A stretch of DNA of 64,000 nucleotides from Marinobacterium ramblicola (GTDB lineage: Bacteria > Pseudomonadota > Gammaproteobacteria > Pseudomonadales > Balneatricaceae), in the NCBI RefSeq assembly GCF_019084545.1, contig NZ_JAHREP010000003.1:62001-126000 (forward strand), written 5' to 3'. A program made the translations under genes and the position numbers. Shown here in pieces: positions 18,577-28,196 of the stretch (position 1 is its first letter; every line of letters starts with the position of its first letter). Under the pieces are notes generated by a model. That model made no database searches and was not told where the DNA came from. It saw nothing but the letters and a program-made list of their open reading frames with translations.

Positions 18577-19506
18577 TTATGACTTTTGCTGTGGTAAACG
18601 TGAAAACGGCGAGCTTGTCAGCACCTCGTTGAACCGCTCGCGGATGAAGCGGTGGGCCGGGTCGTGCTGCTGGCGACGGTGCCAGAGCAGGTAGTATCGC
18701 ACCTCCTCGACCGCAAACGGCAGCGGATGGACGGTGAGATCGAAGCTCGCTGCCAGCGCGTGCGCCATGTGCGCGGGCAGCGTCAACAGCAGATCGCTCT
18801 GCGCGGTGAATGCCAGCGCGGCCTGGATAAAGGGCACGCTGACGCGGATCGAGCGGTGAAGGCCCCGGCGGCTCAGCGCATCATCGACCGCGCGATTCTT
18901 GTCGCCGCCGCCGCTGATGCTGATATGGCCAGCCTCGATATAGGCCTGGAGGTCGAGAGTCTGGTGGCACAGCGGATGCTCGCGACGCATCAGGCAGACA
19001 TAGCTGTCGCGGCCCGCCTCGCGGCCGTGGATATCGCCGGGAACCTCATCCAGCACACAGGCCGCCAGATCCAGTCGCCCCTCGCGCAGATCGGCCAGCA
19101 TCCCCGGTTCCCAGAGGTGAAAGTGCAGCCGCAGGCCGCCGATCTCGGCACTCAACTGGCCGATCAGCGCCGGCAGGATATGTTCGGCGATATAGTCGGT
19201 GATGGCGATATTGAAGCGGCCGCTGAACTGCTCGGCATTGAAATGCCCCGGGGTGAAAAACGCCTCCAGCTGCTGCAGCACTGGCGGGAGCTGGCGCTGC
19301 AGCTCCTCTGCTCTGGGGGTTAGCTGCATCTGGTTGCCGACGCGGACCAGTAACGGGTCGTCGAACTGCTCGCGCAGCTGGGACAGGCTGCGGCTGATCG
19401 CCGGCTGGGTCAGATTGAGCGCGCGCGCCGCGGCGCTGACATTGCGCAGCACCAGCAGCTGCTGCAATACACTGAGCAGATTCAGGTTGATGCGTGATAG
19501 ATCCAT
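18577..19506 (-). CDS. LysR-family transcriptional regulator
   Basis: 309 residues. The HTH lies at residues about 20-45 (RNVSAAARALNLTQPAISRS), followed by a LysR substrate-binding domain of the PBP2 type. It starts MDLSRINLNLLSVLQQLLVL, a form common in the NahR/LeuO-like subgroup. An open frame continues 108 codons upstream, but that part is the opposite face of the transporter gene. It follows the YddG-like exporter on the same strand with a 44-base gap; the target is unknown. Confidence 0.88.
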   Translation of the reverse strand: MDLSRINLNLLSVLQQLLVLRNVSAAARALNLTQPAISRSLSQLREQFDDPLLVRVGNQMQLTPRAEELQRQLPPVLQQLEAFFTPGHFNAEQFSGRFNIAITDYIAEHILPALIGQLSAEIGGLRLHFHLWEPGMLADLREGRLDLAACVLDEVPGDIHGREAGRDSYVCLMRREHPLCHQTLDLQAYIEAGHISISGGGDKNRAVDDALSRRGLHRSIRVSVPFIQAALAFTAQSDLLLTLPAHMAHALAASFDLTVHPLPFAVEEVRYYLLWHRRQQHDPAHRFIRERFNEVLTSSPFSRLPQQKS

Positions 19507-19550
19507 TGGTCGGTCAGGTGCCCGATTGCTTTTTCGGCAGTATAACCTGC

Positions 19551-20459
19551 TCAGCCCTGCTGTCCCTCTGCCATCTCCGCGGTGCGCTGGCGCCAGCGTC
19601 TGAGCCGGATACCGGCCACCATAGAACCGCCGACGATCAGCAGGCAGGCCAACAACAGACGCGGTGAGGGTTGGGCTTCGCCGGCCAGGATCAGCAGCAG
19701 GGTAGAGATCAGCGGCGCTGCATAGGCGAGGGTGCCGAGCAGCTGGATGTTGCCCTTCTTCACCCCGATATCCCAGGTCAGGAAGGCGATGCCCACCGGC
19801 CCCAGCCCCAGCCCGACAATACCGACCCACTGCAGCGGCCGCTCAGGCCAGACCGTCTGCTCGAACAACAGGTGGCAGAGCAGGCCGAGCAGGGCGGTGC
19901 CGGCGCAGTACCAGCCCACGGTATCGGTGGGCACATCGGCGTGGCGGCGGCTGAGCACCGAGTAGCAGGACCAGATCAGTGCACAGGCCCCGGCCGCAAG
20001 ATAGCCGGCCAGGTGCTGTTCATTGAAGCTGGCGTCGCCCTTGATCAGCAGCAGCGCACTGCCGCTGGCGGCCAGCAGAGCGCCGATAATATGGCCGCCG
20101 CGCAACCGCTCTCCGGGCAGCAGGGCCGACAGCAGGACGATCAGCAGCGGCCAGAGATAGGCGATCAGGCCCGCTTCCGCGGCCGGTGCCTTGGCCAGGG
20201 CGATGAAGTAGAACAGGTGGTAGCCGAACAGCCCGCCGATGCCGAGCAGCCAGACCGGCAGCGGCTGGCGCAGGAAACGCAGCCCGCTCTCGCCACGCAG
20301 CCACCAGCGGCTCTGCATAAGCAACCAGGCCAGGGAGAAGGTCATCGCCAGCAGCTGAAACGGCGGGATCCGGGCGTCGGTCCAGCGGGTCATCAGGGCC
20401 AGGGTGCCCCAGAGCAGGATCGAGATGCTGCCGATCAGGGTGGCGGTTCGGATATTCAT
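19551..20459 (-). CDS. EamA/DMT-family exporter, YddG-like
   Basis: 302 residues with ten predicted membrane helices in two EamA repeats. The N-terminus (ATLIGSISILLWGTLALM) and the mid-segment (AGLIAYLWPLLIVLLSALL) resemble YddG, an exporter of aromatic amino acids and methyl viologen. The resemblance is recognised by eye and substrate is unproven. It and the downstream LysR gene are probably one transcription unit. Confidence 0.82.
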   Translation of the reverse strand: MNIRTATLIGSISILLWGTLALMTRWTDARIPPFQLLAMTFSLAWLLMQSRWWLRGESGLRFLRQPLPVWLLGIGGLFGYHLFYFIALAKAPAAEAGLIAYLWPLLIVLLSALLPGERLRGGHIIGALLAASGSALLLIKGDASFNEQHLAGYLAAGACALIWSCYSVLSRRHADVPTDTVGWYCAGTALLGLLCHLLFEQTVWPERPLQWVGIVGLGLGPVGIAFLTWDIGVKKGNIQLLGTLAYAAPLISTLLLILAGEAQPSPRLLLACLLIVGGSMVAGIRLRRWRQRTAEMAEGQQG

Positions 20460-20559
20460 GACGGGGTCTCGGTGATCAGGTTACCAATGGCTGCATCTTA
20501 GCCCTGCAACCCGGTTGCGTCTTTGCCGAATTGGCGGAGTTGTTTGGTAGGGCTGAAGT

Positions 20560-21285
20560 TCAGTGCAGCCTGGGGCCGCGGAAATGGCGTGGGGAGCGGC
20601 CAAAGTAGCGCCTGAAACGATCGCTGAACGCGGCCAGGTTGCCGTAACCGCAGCGCTCCGCGATACGCTGGATGCTGTCGTCGCTGGTGGTCAGCAGCAG
20701 CCGGGCCTGCTCCATGCGCCGCTGGATCAGGTAGTCCGACGGCGTGCAGCCGAGCTGGCGCTGAAACAGCGTGTTGAGCTGGCGTTGGCTGAGGTGGGCG
20801 AGGGAACTGAGCATCGACAGTTGCATCGGTTCATGGAAGTGGCGGTCGATATAGTTCCGCGCCAGCTGTAACCGCCGGTCCAGGGCGATATCGCCAGGTT
20901 CGGTCGCGCTGCCGAGCAGGCTCAGCAGCAGTTCGCAGCTTGATTGCTGGATGCTGTCGGCAAGTGTGCCGCGGCTGAGCAGGCGGCCGAGGAAGCCGGC
21001 ATAGTCGAGCGTAGCCGGAGATAACTGCAGGAACGCAGGTAGCCGGAGAGGGTCGTGGTTGCCGAGAGGAATATCGGCAACGATGAAGCGGTTCTCTCCC
21101 TCAGCCTGGAAACAGTGCAGCTCGTCGCTGTGGATAACCGCTGCACACCGCGCTTCGACCTGCCCATCGCGACCGCCGATTTCGATCGTCAGGCTGCCGC
21201 TCAGTGGCAGCACCAGCTGATGGTAGGCGTGGCGGTGGTTGTCGATCTCGGCGCGGTAGCTGCGCAGCTCCAGTTGTGGCGTCAT
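20560..21285 (-). CDS. AraC-family regulator with N-terminal cupin
   Basis: 241 residues. Residues 1-80 form a cupin-like sensor (NHRHAYHQLVLPLSGSLTIE, with paired His as in metal or ligand cupins). Residues 140-241 are the double HTH: LSSLAHLSQRQLNTLFQRQL, then IQRIAERCGYGNLAAFSDRF and YFGRSPRHFRG. Start at ATG 21285, directly after the small Cys-rich gene (7-base gap). The frame extends upstream only as an overlap with that gene. Target unknown; the divergent side has no obvious partner. Confidence 0.88.
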   Translation of the reverse strand: MTPQLELRSYRAEIDNHRHAYHQLVLPLSGSLTIEIGGRDGQVEARCAAVIHSDELHCFQAEGENRFIVADIPLGNHDPLRLPAFLQLSPATLDYAGFLGRLLSRGTLADSIQQSSCELLLSLLGSATEPGDIALDRRLQLARNYIDRHFHEPMQLSMLSSLAHLSQRQLNTLFQRQLGCTPSDYLIQRRMEQARLLLTTSDDSIQRIAERCGYGNLAAFSDRFRRYFGRSPRHFRGPRLH

Positions 21286-21292
21286 GGCGGAT

Positions 21293-21454
21293 CTACTCCG
21301 GCTTTTCGTCCGCTGCGGCGGCTTCGGCGGCCTTGCGTTCGGCTTCGGCCTGGCGCCAGCGCGCCATCTCTTCGTAGTAGCTGTCCCAGACGCAGGGCGA
21401 GCACTCGCTTTCGCAGCATTCGCCATCCATCGGCGGGGTAGGCTGTTCAATCAT
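21293..21454 (-). CDS. 53-residue oxidoreductase-like (CCxxxCxxCVWD) protein
   Basis: Small gene in a different frame from its neighbours: MIEQPTPPMDGECCESECSP, then CVWDSYYEEMARWRQ, then an Ala/Glu-rich helix ending DEKPE. The Cys cluster C13-C14-x3-C18-x2-C21 followed by VWDxYxxE matches the oxidoreductase-like domain (PF09791) found at protein N-termini and as stand-alone mini-proteins in proteobacteria; the function is unknown. It lies 56 bases downstream of hrpB and 7 bases before the AraC gene, all on the minus strand. The four cysteines could bind a metal (inference). Confidence 0.8.
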   Translation of the reverse strand: MIEQPTPPMDGECCESECSPCVWDSYYEEMARWRQAEAERKAAEAAAADEKPE

Positions 21455-21510
21455 CTTCGTTCACTCGGTATTGCGGTGTGCCGCCATTGTAGCGCGGATA
21501 GCGCCAGATC

Positions 21511-24054
21511 TCAGCCGCCCGCCTTTTTGGTGCGCGCTGTCGGCAGCGCCTGCAGCGGATCGTCCGGCCAGGGGTGTTTCGGGTAGCGCCCCTTCATCTC
21601 CTTCTTCACCTCCTGGTAGGCGTTCTGCCAGAACCCTTCAATATCCTGGGTTACCTGCAGCGGCCGGCGCGCCGGTGAGAGCAGGTGCAGTTTCAACCGC
21701 ACGCCGAAGCCGATCGAGGGCGTCGTAGTGCAACCGAACATCTCCTGCAGCTTGACCGCCAGCACCGGCGGCGACTGGCTGTAGTCGATCGCCAGCCGGG
21801 CGCCCGAGGGTACGCGGATACGTTCGGGCGCCAGCTCATCCAGCAGTTGCGGCAGTGGCCAGGGCAGCAGCGACTTGAGGATCGCGGTCAGGTCCAGGCG
21901 GGCGAAATGGTTGATATGGCTGACCGGATCGAGCCAGGGCGAGAGCCACTGCTCCAGGCTGTCCAGCAGCGCGGCATCGGACAGATCGGGCCAGTTGTCC
22001 TGCCGGTCATGCTCGTGACAGAAGGCGACCCGTGCCCGCCAGAGATTGATCTCCTCGTTCCAGGGCAGCAGGCTAAGGCCCTTTTTACGCACCAGGTTCA
22101 ATAGTGCGTGGTTGCGTGCCTCCTTGGAGGGGGCACTCAGTGGCGTGCGCTCAATTATCAGCTCGCCGACTCGGAGCTGCTGTTCAGCGATCAGGCGCTG
22201 CTGGTTTTCATCCCACTCGACCCGCTCCTCGATGCGGATCAGTGTTTTGAGCTGGAGGTCGAACAGCGCGGGGTCGAGTGTCGCGGCCAGGCGCACGCGA
22301 TCGCGGGCATCGCCCTGGCGGCTGCTCAGCTCGGCGACCACCAGCCAGGGGCTGCGGCACAGCGGATCGCCAACGCTCAGTTCGGCGCCCCGGCCGCCGG
22401 CCAGGCGATAGTGCTGGCCACCGCTCTTGCGGGTCTGGGCGATGCGATCGGGATAAGCGGCAGCAAGCAGGCAGCCGATCCAGCGCGGATGGTCGGTATC
22501 CGCCACCGGATGGCGGTCGATATCGGCATCCTGGGCGATGCGCCGGTACTGGGCACTGAGCTGTTTAAGGCGCTGGCACAGGGCCTGGCTGCCGCCGCTG
22601 CGGGCGTGTTGCAGCCACTCCAGGCGCAGGCTCAGATCAGAGTTGCTGTCGTTGCTGTCTTTGTGTAGGCCGCGCAGCGGGTCGCGCTCGCTGAGCAGTG
22701 CCGCAATATCGGCGGCCAGCGGCAGCAGGCCCAGCTCGACGCCGGTCAGCAGCAGATGGGCCAGGCGCGGGTGGGTCGGTAGTCGTGCCATCTGCTCGCC
22801 GTAGCCGGTCAGCCGCAGCGATCCGTTCTGCTGGATCTCGCAGGCGCCCAGTTGCAGCAGCAGATCGACGGCCTGGTTCCACGCGGCTTTCGGTGGCGGG
22901 TCGAGCCAGCTCAGCTCCTCCGGGTTATCCACACCCCAAGCGAGCAGCGCCAGTGCCAGCGGTGCCAGGTCCGCCTGCTGCATCTCCGGCGCGGTGAACG
23001 GTGTGAGCTGCTCCTGCTGCCCCTGGGACCAGAGACGGTAGCAGGTGCCGGGGCCGAGGCGACCGGCACGACCGGCGCGCTGGGTCGCCGACGCGGCGGA
23101 GACGCGGCCGGTGTGCAGCCGGGTCATACCGCTGGCCGGGTCGAATGCCGCGTGTCGTGACAGGCCTGAGTCGATCACCACCTCGATCCCCTCGATGGTC
23201 AGGCTGGTTTCGGCGATGGTGGTGGCCAGCACGATCTTGCGCTTGCCCTGCGGGGCTGGTTCGATGGCGCGGCGCTGCTGCTCCAGCGACAGGTCACCAT
23301 ACAGCGGCGCGATGATGAGGTCACCCCGGCTACTGAACTGCTCCTCAAGCCGGCTCTGCACCCGGCGGATCTCACCCTGGCCGGGCAGGAACACCAGCAG
23401 GCTGCCGCTCTGCTCGGCCAGCGCCTGATCGATCACCCGGCAGATGCGGGGTTCGATCCGCTCGCCCGGTTCGGCGGCGCCGGTGTAGAGCGTTTTGACC
23501 GGGTAGCTGCGCCCTTCGGAGCGGACAATGGGCGCATCACCGAGCAGCCCGGCGATGGCGGCGCCATCCAGAGTGGCGGACATCACCAGCAGCTTCAGTG
23601 GCGGGTCGTCACGCAGCAGCTCGCGTCCCTGCAGCGCCAGCGCCAGGCCCAGATCGGCGTCCAGGCTGCGCTCATGGAACTCATCGAAGATCAGCAGTCC
23701 GACGCCCTCAAGGGCCGGGTCGGTTTGCAGCATACGGGTCAGTATCCCTTCGGTGACCACCTCGATCCGGGTGCGTTCGCTGACGCGGTTGTCCAGGCGT
23801 ACTCGATAACCCACGGTCTCCCCCGGCTTTTCGCCGAGCTGACGCGCGAGCTGTTCGGCCGCGGCCCGGGCCGCCAGACGCCGCGGCTCCAGCATCAGGA
23901 TCTTCTGTCCCACGAGCCAGGGTTGGTCGAGAAGGGCGAGCGGGACCCGGGTGGTTTTACCGGCGCCGGGCGGCGCTTCCAGCACCGCTTCATGATGCCG
24001 GGCGAGGGTGTGTCGTAGCTCGGGCAGAACGGTATCGATGGGCAAGGGCTGCAT
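21511..24054 (-). CDS. hrpB: ATP-dependent RNA helicase HrpB
   Basis: DEAH/RHA-type helicase of unknown cellular substrate. 847 residues, full length. Walker A APPGAGKTT at residues 28-36, DEFHERSLDADLG as the DEAH-type motif II, SAT in motif III (VMSATLDG), and the motif VI region QRAGRAGRLGPGTCYRLWS; the C-terminal HrpB domain ends in KGRYPKHPWPDDP. All motifs are intact. It is divergent from the M48 protease gene with an 81-base gap. Confidence 0.95.
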   Translation of the reverse strand: MQPLPIDTVLPELRHTLARHHEAVLEAPPGAGKTTRVPLALLDQPWLVGQKILMLEPRRLAARAAAEQLARQLGEKPGETVGYRVRLDNRVSERTRIEVVTEGILTRMLQTDPALEGVGLLIFDEFHERSLDADLGLALALQGRELLRDDPPLKLLVMSATLDGAAIAGLLGDAPIVRSEGRSYPVKTLYTGAAEPGERIEPRICRVIDQALAEQSGSLLVFLPGQGEIRRVQSRLEEQFSSRGDLIIAPLYGDLSLEQQRRAIEPAPQGKRKIVLATTIAETSLTIEGIEVVIDSGLSRHAAFDPASGMTRLHTGRVSAASATQRAGRAGRLGPGTCYRLWSQGQQEQLTPFTAPEMQQADLAPLALALLAWGVDNPEELSWLDPPPKAAWNQAVDLLLQLGACEIQQNGSLRLTGYGEQMARLPTHPRLAHLLLTGVELGLLPLAADIAALLSERDPLRGLHKDSNDSNSDLSLRLEWLQHARSGGSQALCQRLKQLSAQYRRIAQDADIDRHPVADTDHPRWIGCLLAAAYPDRIAQTRKSGGQHYRLAGGRGAELSVGDPLCRSPWLVVAELSSRQGDARDRVRLAATLDPALFDLQLKTLIRIEERVEWDENQQRLIAEQQLRVGELIIERTPLSAPSKEARNHALLNLVRKKGLSLLPWNEEINLWRARVAFCHEHDRQDNWPDLSDAALLDSLEQWLSPWLDPVSHINHFARLDLTAILKSLLPWPLPQLLDELAPERIRVPSGARLAIDYSQSPPVLAVKLQEMFGCTTTPSIGFGVRLKLHLLSPARRPLQVTQDIEGFWQNAYQEVKKEMKGRYPKHPWPDDPLQALPTARTKKAGG

Positions 24055-24135
24055 AGCGTAGAACTTTCATAGAAGGCGAGCGGTTATCGGGCGATACTAA
24101 CATAAAGGCTCGATTTGAGCGGCGTGGAGAAAATC

Positions 24136-25104
24136 ATGTACAGAGGTAAAGGCGACCGGCTGAGCTGGCGCCACTACGCACTGCGCAACGGAGTGCAGTC
24201 TCTGCTGCTGATCCTGTTCATGGGCGGTTTCCTCGGGTTGTTGGGGTGGCTGCTTTGGGGCGGCAGTGGCTTGGTGCTGCTGGTGCTGATGGGGATGTCG
24301 GTGGTGGTGTTCAACCCTGCACTGTCGCCGCGCTGGGTGATGAAGCTCTATGGCGCCAGGGCGCTGCCGCCGGGGCAGTTACCGGCACTGGATCAGGTGG
24401 TGGAGTGGCTAAGCGAGCGTGCCGGGCTGGAGTCGGTACCGACCCTGTACCTGATCCCGAGCCGGGTCATGAACGCATTCTCGGTGGGGCGGCGCGGACA
24501 TTCGGCGATCGCACTCAGCGATGCGATGATTCGGCGTCTCTCTCTGCGTGAACTGGTCGGTGTGCTGGCGCACGAGATCAGCCATATCCGCCACAACGAC
24601 CTCTGGGTGATGGGACTGGCGGACCTGTTTAGCCGCCTGACCAGTCTACTGGCGTTTGTCGGCCAGGCACTGCTGATATTGAACCTGCCGCTGTTGCTGC
24701 TGGGGCTGGTCACCATCAACTGGTGGCTGATCCTGCTGCTGGTGGTGGCGCCGGTGATCAGCGCACTGGCGCAGCTGGCGCTGTCCCGCACGCGGGAGTA
24801 CGCCGCCGATCTGCACGCTGCGCAACTCACCGGCGATCCGGAGGGGCTGGCCCTGGCACTGGATCTGATCGAGCGCACCCAGGGCGGTTGGCTGGAGCAT
24901 GTGTTGATGCCGGGGCACAAGGTGCCTGAACCCTCGCTGCTGCGTACGCACCCGGAGACAGATGAACGGGTGGAGCGGTTGATCGCGCTGAAGCAGGAAC
25001 TCGATGAACAGGATGCGCTGCCACTGAACCAGCTGCTGCATCGCTACGATCATCCGGAGGTCGAGCATCGGCCGAGGCGGCGGTTCTGGGGCACCTGGTG
25101 GTAG
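24136..25104 (+). CDS. M48-family membrane zinc protease, HtpX-like
   Basis: 322 residues. Two N-terminal helices (LLLILFMGGFLGLLGWLLW and GLVLLVLMGMSVVVF), the zinc site HEISH at 146-150, two further helices after it, and the third ligand in SRTREYAADLHAA. That is the HtpX/M48B layout, an inner-membrane protease for misfolded membrane proteins. It starts without the usual HtpX N-terminus, so I hold back the gene name; a separate true htpX may exist. I chose ATG 24136 (GTGGAG upstream) over an in-frame TTG at 24115. Confidence 0.86.
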   Translation: MYRGKGDRLSWRHYALRNGVQSLLLILFMGGFLGLLGWLLWGGSGLVLLVLMGMSVVVFNPALSPRWVMKLYGARALPPGQLPALDQVVEWLSERAGLESVPTLYLIPSRVMNAFSVGRRGHSAIALSDAMIRRLSLRELVGVLAHEISHIRHNDLWVMGLADLFSRLTSLLAFVGQALLILNLPLLLLGLVTINWWLILLLVVAPVISALAQLALSRTREYAADLHAAQLTGDPEGLALALDLIERTQGGWLEHVLMPGHKVPEPSLLRTHPETDERVERLIALKQELDEQDALPLNQLLHRYDHPEVEHRPRRRFWGTWW

Positions 25105-25105
25105 C

Positions 25106-25708
25106 TCAGCGGCGCTTGATCCACTCCAGCAGGCGGTTGTTGGCCGGCATCTCGTGATCGGCGAGCAACTCCAGTCCTGCCTGCCGTGCCAGCGCTTCCA
25201 CCGCTTCGAAGTCGCGTATCCCCTGGCTCGGCTCGATCTGCTTGAGCCAGATATCGAAGCGCGCGTTGCTCTCGCTGGTGTAGCGTCCGCCATAGTTGAA
25301 CGGGCCGTACTGACAGAATACGCCGCCCTCGGGTAACACCTCGCCGATCCGGCCGATCATCTCGATCACCGCTTCCCAGGACATGATATGGGTGGTGTTG
25401 GCGGTAAACACGGCATCGAACCCCTGTGGCCAGTGGCGCTGGGTCACATCCAGCTCGATCGGCGGATGCAGGTTGGTCAGCTGCGCCTCGGCCAGCCAGA
25501 GCCGGATGCCCGGATGGTTCTCGGTCAGATCGCTGGTGTGCCACTCCAGGTGGCGCAATTCGGCGGCGAAGTGCACCGCATGCTGGCCGGTGCCGCTGCC
25601 TATCTCCAGCACCCGTGTGCGGTTGTGGAACGCCTGTCGCAATACCTCGAGGATGGGTGCCTTGTTATTTTCACAGGCCTGCGAGAAGGGTTTTGCCTGG
25701 TTATTCAT
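25106..25708 (-). CDS. DUF938 SAM-dependent methyltransferase
   Basis: 200 residues. The SAM-binding motif VLEIGSGTGQHAVHFA begins near residue 33; TANTTHIMSWEAVIEMI and QYGPFNYGGRYTSESNA are signature blocks of DUF938. Substrate unknown. It converges on the M48 protease with one base between stops. Confidence 0.85.
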   Translation of the reverse strand: MNNQAKPFSQACENNKAPILEVLRQAFHNRTRVLEIGSGTGQHAVHFAAELRHLEWHTSDLTENHPGIRLWLAEAQLTNLHPPIELDVTQRHWPQGFDAVFTANTTHIMSWEAVIEMIGRIGEVLPEGGVFCQYGPFNYGGRYTSESNARFDIWLKQIEPSQGIRDFEAVEALARQAGLELLADHEMPANNRLLEWIKRR

Positions 25709-25886
25709 TGAATGTGGATCTTCATCTGGTGGTTGTTAGCCTTTGCTGCCTGTCCCGACTTAAGGATTAGGTCATGATCTGTATGCCAATTGCCATCGTC
25801 AACTGTACCTGGCGGCCCGGTGCTCGAAACTGGCACTATTCCGAGTATTCTTATCAGCCATAGCCTCAGCGAAGCAAGGAGCCGTG

Positions 25887-27974
25887 ATGAAAAAGGATCT
25901 ATCTGAGGTCAGCCGCCACTACGCCGTCTGCCCTCACGACTGCCCCTCCACCTGCGCCCTGGAGGTGGAAAAGCAGGATGCGAAAAGAATCGGGCGTATT
26001 CATGGCAGCAAACGTAACAGCTATACCGACGGCGTGATCTGCGCCAAGGTGGCCCGCTATGCCGAACGGGTGCATCATCCGCAGCGGCTGAGCACGCCGC
26101 TGCGCCGGGTCGGTGCCAAGGGCGTCGGGCGCGAGGCGTTCGAGCCGATCGGCTGGGACGACGCGCTGGATCAGATCGCCGCGCGCTTCCAGGCGATTGC
26201 CGAGGAGTTCGGTGCCGAAGCGATCTGGCCCTACTTCTACGCCGGCACCATGGGCTGGGCCCAGCGCGGCGCGACTCACCGCCTGCGTCATGCCCTGGGC
26301 TACTCGGGTCAGAAGGAGACGATCTGCGTGGCGATCTCCAATGCGGGTTATCGTGCCGGAGTCGGTGCTGTGCGCGGCGTCGATGCCCGCGAGATTGCCG
26401 ACAGCGACCTGATCCTGGTCTGGGGCGGCAACCCGGTGCACACCCAGATCAATGTGATGACCCATATCGCCAAGGCACGGAAGAACGGCGCCAAACTGGT
26501 GGTGGTCGATCCCTACCGGACGCCGACCGCACAGCAGGCCGACCTGCACCTGATGCTGAAGCCGGGTACCGACGGTGCGCTGGCCTGCGCGGTGATGCAC
26601 CAGATCCTGGCCGACGGTCTCGAGGATAGGGAGTACCTCGCCCGCTACAGCGATTTCGATGCCGGCGTGCGTGAACACCTGAGCACACGCACACCAGAGT
26701 GGGCGGCCGGGATCACCGGGCTCAGCGTCGAGCAGATCGTCGAGTTTGCCCGGCTCTATGGCAATACGCGGCACAGCTTCCTGCGCCTGGGTTACGGCTT
26801 CAGCCGCTCGCGCAACGGTGCGTCCAATATGCATGCAGTGAGCTGCCTGCCAACCCTGGTTGGCGCCTGGCAGCACCGCGGTGGCGGGGCCCTTTACTCC
26901 AATAGCGAGCTGTATCAGCGGATGGATCGTACGCCGTTGCACGGACTGGCGCTGCGCGACCCCAGCGTGCGGATGCTGGATATGTCGCGCATCGGTCCGG
27001 TGCTGACCGGCGATCCGACTGACCTTGGCGACGGGCCGCCGGTGAAGGCGCTGTTGATCCAGAACACCAACCCGGTGGTGGTGGCACCGGAATCGGCCAA
27101 GGTGCGCGAGGGCTTCTTGCGCGATGACCTGTTCGTCGTCGTGCACGAGCAGATGATGACCGAAACCGCAGCGATGGCCGATATCGTGCTGCCCGCCACC
27201 ACCTTCCTGGAACATGACGATATCTATACCGCCAGCGGCCATACTCACTTGCAGGTCAGCAAGGCGATCATCGAGCCCCTTGGCGAGTGCCGCAGCAACC
27301 ATTGGCTGGTGTGCGAGCTGGCGCGACGTCTCGGCGTAGAGCACGAGCTGTTCGAGCTCAGTGCGCTGGAGCTGGTGGATAAAGCGCTTCAAGCGGGTGG
27401 GTTGCCCAGTGCCGAGGAGATTCATCGCGCGGAAGGGCTGGATTGCGCGCTGGATTTCGAGTCCGCGCATTTCCTCAACGGTTTCGGTCATGCCGACAAG
27501 CGGTTCCATTTCTATGCCGACTGGGCGGCGCTGGGTGAGCAGGGTGACAAGCTGCCGGTACTGCCCGATCATGCCGAGCTGATCGATGCCGCCGATGACA
27601 GCCATCCATTCCGGCTGGTCACAGCGCCTGCGCGCACCTTCCTCAACAGCAGCTTTACCGAAACGCCGGGATCGCTGAAGAAGGAGGGGCGCCCCAGAGT
27701 GCTGCTGAATCCACAGGATGCCGAGCGGCTGGGCGTGAGCGATGGCGCGTTGGTGAGGCTCGGCAACCGGCAGGGGAGTGTCCGTCTCCATGCAGCCTCC
27801 TATGCCGGCGTGTCGCCTGGGGTGCTGATCGTCGAGGGGATATGGCCCAACGGCGCGTTTGTGGATGGTCTGGGTATCAATACGCTGGTCAGCGCAGAAC
27901 CGGCGCCACCGGCAGGCGGTGCGGTGTTTCACGATACCAGGGTGTGGCTGAGGTCCGACAGGAGTGCTGAATAG
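25887..27974 (+). CDS. Molybdopterin oxidoreductase (DMSO-reductase family)
   Basis: 695 residues. The N-terminal Fe-S motif is CPHDCPSTC followed by a fourth Cys in DGVICAKVARYAERVHHP, which should hold one [4Fe-4S]. The molybdopterin core follows (GNPVHTQINVMTHIAKARKN, then HEQMMTETAAMADIVLPATTF) and the C-terminal MGD-binding domain is complete. No Tat signal is visible, so it is probably cytoplasmic. No electron-transfer subunit gene is adjacent, so substrate and partner are unknown. Start ATG 25887 with AAGGA six bases upstream; the preceding GTG is in frame. Confidence 0.88.
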   Translation: MKKDLSEVSRHYAVCPHDCPSTCALEVEKQDAKRIGRIHGSKRNSYTDGVICAKVARYAERVHHPQRLSTPLRRVGAKGVGREAFEPIGWDDALDQIAARFQAIAEEFGAEAIWPYFYAGTMGWAQRGATHRLRHALGYSGQKETICVAISNAGYRAGVGAVRGVDAREIADSDLILVWGGNPVHTQINVMTHIAKARKNGAKLVVVDPYRTPTAQQADLHLMLKPGTDGALACAVMHQILADGLEDREYLARYSDFDAGVREHLSTRTPEWAAGITGLSVEQIVEFARLYGNTRHSFLRLGYGFSRSRNGASNMHAVSCLPTLVGAWQHRGGGALYSNSELYQRMDRTPLHGLALRDPSVRMLDMSRIGPVLTGDPTDLGDGPPVKALLIQNTNPVVVAPESAKVREGFLRDDLFVVVHEQMMTETAAMADIVLPATTFLEHDDIYTASGHTHLQVSKAIIEPLGECRSNHWLVCELARRLGVEHELFELSALELVDKALQAGGLPSAEEIHRAEGLDCALDFESAHFLNGFGHADKRFHFYADWAALGEQGDKLPVLPDHAELIDAADDSHPFRLVTAPARTFLNSSFTETPGSLKKEGRPRVLLNPQDAERLGVSDGALVRLGNRQGSVRLHAASYAGVSPGVLIVEGIWPNGAFVDGLGINTLVSAEPAPPAGGAVFHDTRVWLRSDRSAE

Positions 27975-28039
27975 CGAGGCTATAATGAGCCCAGGCAATT
28001 GCCCTACGTAGCAACGATGCGTGCCGGTCCGGGCCGGCA

Positions 28040-28127
28040 GTACTGCTTCCGTGCGACACGCTTTGCGTCGTCCTGACCGCTCGACTGCCGCCCTCCTTGG
28101 CGGCAGACGGTCGCCCGGAAGCAGTAC
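28040..28127 (+). repeat. Dispersed palindromic repeat, copy A
   Basis: 88-base palindromic unit. Outer arms GTACTGCTTCCG (28040-28051) and CGGAAGCAGTAC (28116-28127) pair exactly. Inside is the shared core starting GACACGC, then an inner stem CTGCCGCC / GGCGGCAG (28085-28092, 28099-28106). Same family as copies B (28197-28282, opposite orientation) and C (53541-53626). Confidence 0.8.
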
Positions 28128-28195
28128 CACCGCCCCTCATAAAGTTCGGTGCCAAATTCCGCTGGCCGGATGGCACGTGCTACCGAGGGGCGGTG
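28128..28195. repeat. Linking inverted repeat between copies A and B
   Basis: CACCGCCCCTC (28128-28138) pairs exactly with GAGGGGCGGTG (28185-28195), and GTGCCA / TGGCAC pair inside it. It starts on the base after copy A ends and stops one base before copy B begins. Part of it (CCCCTC ... GTTCGGTGC) recurs loosely to the right of copy C at about 53628-53655, which suggests the flank belongs to the element. Confidence 0.6.
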
Positions 28196-28196
28196 T

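Noticed and set aside
25899-28130. 743-codon antisense open frame under the molybdopterin oxidoreductase
   Set aside because: The sense gene is full length with all motifs; the antisense product has no recognisable domain and runs into the palindromic repeats.
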